Below are positions 61,431-64,000 of a DNA stretch of 64,000 bases, one piece after another; positions within the stretch are counted from its first letter, which is position 1, and every line of letters begins with the position of its first letter. The notes below the pieces were generated by a model. That model was not told the DNA's origin, ran no database searches, and saw only the letters and a list, made by a program, of their open reading frames with translations. A program made the translations under genes and the position numbers. The stretch is from contig JBMHBP010000004.1 of the NCBI GenBank assembly GCA_049890295.1, forward strand, positions 159,571 to 223,570, given 5' to 3'. This stretch comes from GCA-2862585 sp049890295. Lineage in GTDB: Bacteria; Bacteroidota; Bacteroidia; Flavobacteriales; UBA7312.

Positions 61431-61449
61431 AGCTCAATCTTGGTGAGCT
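61431..61449. repeat. Inverted repeat in the 61319-61550 intergenic region
   Basis: AGCTCA and TGAGCT with a 7-base spacer. No T-run follows on either side. Function not evident. Confidence 0.3.
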
Positions 61450-61520
61450 TGTAAAAAAGAGGAAGGCAGTATCAAAGTGAAAAAATTTAAAGTTTTTTTT
61501 CTTAAAATATTATTAAAAAG

Positions 61521-61541
61521 AATGTAACTTTAAAATGTAAC
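61521..61541 (+). repeat. Direct repeat AATGTAAC just before the esterase gene
   Basis: AATGTAAC occurs twice with 13-base period (61521-61528 and 61534-61541), ending nine bases before the esterase ATG. It could be a regulator site or mRNA-leader element; weak evidence. Confidence 0.3.
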
Positions 61542-61550
61542 ATTTAACCT

Positions 61551-62639
61551 ATGATAAGAAGATTATTAATTCCGCTTTTTTTTATTCCAATATTTTGCAT
61601 TGCTCAGAAACAAATTTCTAAAACAATGGTTTTTGATGAAACTATAAGAGAGTATATTATATACGTACCACAAGGCTGTGATGGTACCGAATCTTGTCCT
61701 TTGTTATTTAGTTTTCATGGGGGTAGTGGATATGCAAATGATTTTATTCAAACAAATGACATGAGACCAATTGCTGATACTGCAAATTTCATTGCCGTTT
61801 ATCCACAAGGTGCTCTTGATTATGATGCTGTTGATGATGGAGATCAAGCCTCTACATCATGGATTCACAAAGCTCCAACAGAACATGATGATATTTTTTT
61901 TATTGAAGCAATAATTGATACACTTAGCACCCAATATCTAATAGATCTTGATAGAGTTTATGCATGTGGGTATTCAGAAGGAGGTATATTTTCTTATGAA
62001 TTAGGATGTCGTTTAAACAATAAAATTGCAGCATTTGCTGCTGTATCTGGGAGTATGTTGTCAGATTATTATAGAACTGATATATATGGTTGGGAAGCAT
62101 GTTTACCTACTCATCCAACTGCAATGATGCTAATTCCAGGAACAATCGATCAAAATCCACATTCAAACTATGATGGTTTTTCTTATATGGATATGTCACT
62201 ATATATGTCTGTGGAAGAAATAACAACCTTTTGGTCAAACTTTAATAGTACCGATCTAAACCCTATCACTGATAATATTGAAAATAGTTTTCCTAATGAT
62301 GGAAGTACTGTAGAAAGAAAAAGTTGGCTAAATGGGAATAATTGTACCTCTATTCAAGAGTTAAAGGTTATTGGAGGAGATCATGATTGGCCCGGTACTT
62401 TTGGTAATATGGATATTAATGCTTCAGAAGAAATATGGAATTTCGTTTCTAAGCATAATATTAACGGATTAATTGATTGTAATGCAGTTACGACTAGCTT
62501 TGAATTTGATATAATTAAAAATAAAAAGGTTACTAGGATAACAGATATTTTAGCTAGAGATGTTGAAGAAGTGAAAAATATTCCGCTTTTTTATCATTAT
62601 GATGATGGTACAGTTGAGAAGAAAATAATTCTCGAATAA
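61551..62639 (+). CDS. Secreted PHB-depolymerase/feruloyl-esterase-like hydrolase
   Basis: This 362-residue protein has a signal peptide (cleavage after FCIAQ), an alpha/beta-hydrolase domain of the LpqC/PHB depolymerase group with nucleophile Ser142 in GYSEGG, the acid probably in IPGTIDQNPHSN and the base His in GGDHDWPG. SFHGGSGYANDF supplies the oxyanion loop. The last 45 residues (TDILARDVEEVKN...YHYDDGTVEKKIILE) form a short tail that is not a classical T9SS sorting domain. It stands alone; the ester substrate (polysaccharide acyl groups, PHB oligomers) is not determined. Confidence 0.78.
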   Translation: MIRRLLIPLFFIPIFCIAQKQISKTMVFDETIREYIIYVPQGCDGTESCPLLFSFHGGSGYANDFIQTNDMRPIADTANFIAVYPQGALDYDAVDDGDQASTSWIHKAPTEHDDIFFIEAIIDTLSTQYLIDLDRVYACGYSEGGIFSYELGCRLNNKIAAFAAVSGSMLSDYYRTDIYGWEACLPTHPTAMMLIPGTIDQNPHSNYDGFSYMDMSLYMSVEEITTFWSNFNSTDLNPITDNIENSFPNDGSTVERKSWLNGNNCTSIQELKVIGGDHDWPGTFGNMDINASEEIWNFVSKHNINGLIDCNAVTTSFEFDIIKNKKVTRITDILARDVEEVKNIPLFYHYDDGTVEKKIILE

Positions 62640-62645
62640 ACAAAA

Positions 62646-62680
62646 ACCCACTCATTACAGTAGGTTTATTTTTAGTGGGT
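62646..62680. terminator. Hairpin between convergent esterase and COG0523 genes
   Basis: ACCCACT (62646-62652) and AGTGGGT (62674-62680) form a 7-bp stem with an AT-rich loop. On the minus strand a T-run follows, so it mainly suits the COG0523 gene. Confidence 0.6.
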
Positions 62681-62750
62681 CTAAATATTCTTATGTTGAA
62701 CTTTTTTACGATGATGTTATTCTTTGTACTGGCCAGTTATCTTCATAGCC

Positions 62751-63941
62751 CTATTTCCATTTTTCCATTTTTAAATCATGACTACTATATATACAATCAT
62801 TTAAGTCAGAAATAATTTGATGCTTATCCATATCCTGTCCAATAAATACATTTTCGATTTTTCTATCACCAAAAACCTTATCCCATCCAGACTCAATTTG
62901 TTCTTGATTTTCAATAAAAGTGGCAAATTGCATGCGTTCTCCATAGGGCATGCTGCTCCACCACACACCGGCACTATCTGCTTTTAATGAACCTCCAGCC
63001 TGACCCCAAACCAAAGCTTGCTTAGGTCTAGAAGCTAGCCAAAATAAACCCTTACTTCGTATAATATTGGCAGGGAATTTTTCTTCTATATATTTCCAAA
63101 ATTTAACTTGGTCAAATGGTTTTTTATTTCTATGAACAAATGAGGATATACCATACTCTTCGGTTTCAGATGTATGACTTTCCTTATTTAACTCTTCAAT
63201 CCAGCCAGAGCTTTGCTCAGCTTCCTCAAAATTGAAAAGTTTCGTATTCAAAATTTCAGAAGTTTTAACTTTTGAGTAGGTCGTCTCAATTAAGTTTGCA
63301 CCAGGATTGAGCTTATGTATAGCGGCTCTTAAAATTCCAATATGTTCTATAGAAACTAAATCTGACTTGTTCAGCAGAATAACATTTGCAAATTCGATTT
63401 GATCAATAAGTAAATTAACAATAGTTCTTTCGTCACCCTCAATGTCAGTAAGCTTTCTATCCATTAAGGTTTCAGGACTTCCAAAATCATTAAAAAAATT
63501 AAATGCGTCCACAACAGTTACCATCGTATCAATATAACTGAATTTTGATAAATCAATATTATTTTCATCGTCTATAAAAGAGAATGTTTGAGCTACAGGA
63601 ATTGGCTCACTTATACCGGTGCTTTCAATTAATAAATAATCAAATCGGTTTTCTTTTGCTAAGCGTTCTACTTCAACCATAAGGTCCTCTCTTAGAGTGC
63701 AACATATACAGCCATTGCTCATTTCAACTAATTTTTCATCAGTTCTTGAAAGTAAATTTTCATTTTTAACAAGTTCAGCATCAATATTTACTTCACTCAT
63801 ATCATTCACAATTACAGCTACTTTTAACCCTTCTTTATTATGTAAAATATGATTTAATAAGGTAGTTTTTCCTGATCCAAGAAAACCACTTAACACTGTA
63901 ACAGGCAATTTATTTTCAATTATTTCATAGGATTGATGCAT
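62751..63941 (-). CDS. COG0523 GTPase, zinc-chaperone type
   Basis: This 396-residue G3E GTPase of the CobW/YeiR/ZigA group has Walker A GFLGSGKTT at 19-27, the metal-binding GCICC at 77-81, LLIESTGISEP as the Walker B/switch region and LNKSDLV as the guanine motif; a CobW C-terminal domain follows (GLFWLASRP, MPYGERMQF). Members deliver zinc to client proteins under zinc starvation and are usually Zur-controlled. A perfect palindrome overlaps its promoter. Confidence 0.88.
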   Translation of the reverse strand: MHQSYEIIENKLPVTVLSGFLGSGKTTLLNHILHNKEGLKVAVIVNDMSEVNIDAELVKNENLLSRTDEKLVEMSNGCICCTLREDLMVEVERLAKENRFDYLLIESTGISEPIPVAQTFSFIDDENNIDLSKFSYIDTMVTVVDAFNFFNDFGSPETLMDRKLTDIEGDERTIVNLLIDQIEFANVILLNKSDLVSIEHIGILRAAIHKLNPGANLIETTYSKVKTSEILNTKLFNFEEAEQSSGWIEELNKESHTSETEEYGISSFVHRNKKPFDQVKFWKYIEEKFPANIIRSKGLFWLASRPKQALVWGQAGGSLKADSAGVWWSSMPYGERMQFATFIENQEQIESGWDKVFGDRKIENVFIGQDMDKHQIISDLNDCIYSSHDLKMEKWK

Positions 63942-63970
63942 CTTTTAATTTTATGTATGTATAATTTTGA

Positions 63971-63978
63971 CAAATTTA
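63971..63978 (-). promoter_or_regulatory. -7 promoter element for the COG0523 gene
   Basis: TAAATTTG on the minus strand is a full match to TAnnTTTG, 29 bases before the start codon. Confidence 0.55.
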
Positions 63979-63985
63979 AAAATAT

Positions 63986-64000
63986 TGCAACAATGTTGCA
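63986..64000. promoter_or_regulatory. Perfect palindrome, candidate Zur operator
   Basis: TGCAACA-A-TGTTGCA is a perfect 7+1+7 palindrome ending exactly at the window edge, 7 bases upstream of the -7 element of the COG0523 gene, where it would cover the -33 region. Its length, symmetry and place suit a Fur-family repressor such as Zur. Confidence 0.55.

Noticed and set aside
62669..62688. TTTAG...TCTAAA resembling the candidate iron operator
   Set aside because: It lies between the 3' ends of two convergent genes and overlaps their hairpin; a promoter site is not expected there.
1..64000. CRISPR arrays, transposases, integrases, phage genes, rRNA and tRNA genes
   Set aside because: No repeat-spacer pattern, mobile-element protein or tRNA T-loop-like motif outside coding sequence was found on reading the window; a covariance-model search would be the decisive test for RNA genes.

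Overview
This 64 kb window is an AT-rich, densely coded chromosomal segment from a member of the Bacteroidota, most likely a marine Flavobacteriales-type organism. Three observations point there: several secreted proteins end in type IX secretion (T9SS) sorting domains, lipoproteins and exporters are of Bacteroidota type, and many genes are preceded by the Bacteroidota -7 promoter element TAnnTTTG instead of E. coli-type promoters and Shine-Dalgarno sites. No rRNA, tRNA, CRISPR array, transposase or prophage gene was seen. Most of the window is ordinary core genome; the less ordinary parts are at 43-52 kb and 54.8-64 kb.

Layout. 0-5 kb: the end of an Mla-type lipid ABC transporter and two tandem paralogous T9SS-secreted proteins. 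5-12.8 kb: glycine dehydrogenase, then a UbiA-like membrane protein, kynureninase, kynurenine 3-monooxygenase and an MFS transporter as a coupled operon. 12.8-19.8 kb: an MBL hydrolase, a half-size TauE/SafE protein, an M20 amidohydrolase, RecQ, and kdsD-tatC-lptB (envelope biogenesis). 19.8-29 kb: purS-pssA, divergent lnt, then pabB-tilS-hypothetical-dsbD-comM. 29-36.9 kb: a lipoprotein hydrolase, a Crp-family regulator, a 2-oxoglutarate/Fe(II)-type oxygenase whose start codon overlaps that of divergent pnuC, secA, a DUF2795 protein, a cobalamin adenosyltransferase and a LolD-like ATPase. 36.9-43 kb: a large CotH/lamin-tail surface protein with a T9SS type B tail, HtpG and a glycosyltransferase.

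43.2-51.8 kb is a polysaccharide precursor cluster: a WecA/TagO-like initiating phosphosugar transferase, then UDP-glucose dehydrogenase, GDP-fucose synthase, a tandem DUF2061 membrane protein, cysC, cysD, cysN, cysQ and GDP-mannose 4,6-dehydratase. It encodes enzymes for UDP-glucuronate, GDP-fucose and the sulfate donor PAPS together, with no PAPS or sulfite reductase nearby. This suggests supply of precursors for a sulfated, fucose- and uronate-containing surface polysaccharide.

51.8-64 kb holds an M1 peptidase with a DUF6702-like protein, a DoxX/sterol-desaturase pair, and a divergent iron-uptake-like operon (DUF4856 lipoprotein, imelysin, TonB-dependent receptor). A small protein with two CxxC...C...C modules, a secreted esterase and a COG0523 metallochaperone follow. 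AT-rich palindromes related to TTATTTAGA-n5-TCTAAATAA lie between the divergent iron-locus promoters and upstream of the cysteine-rich protein gene. A perfect 15-bp palindrome overlaps the promoter of the COG0523 gene. The proposed metal-responsive control of this end of the window is inference from site position and gene content.
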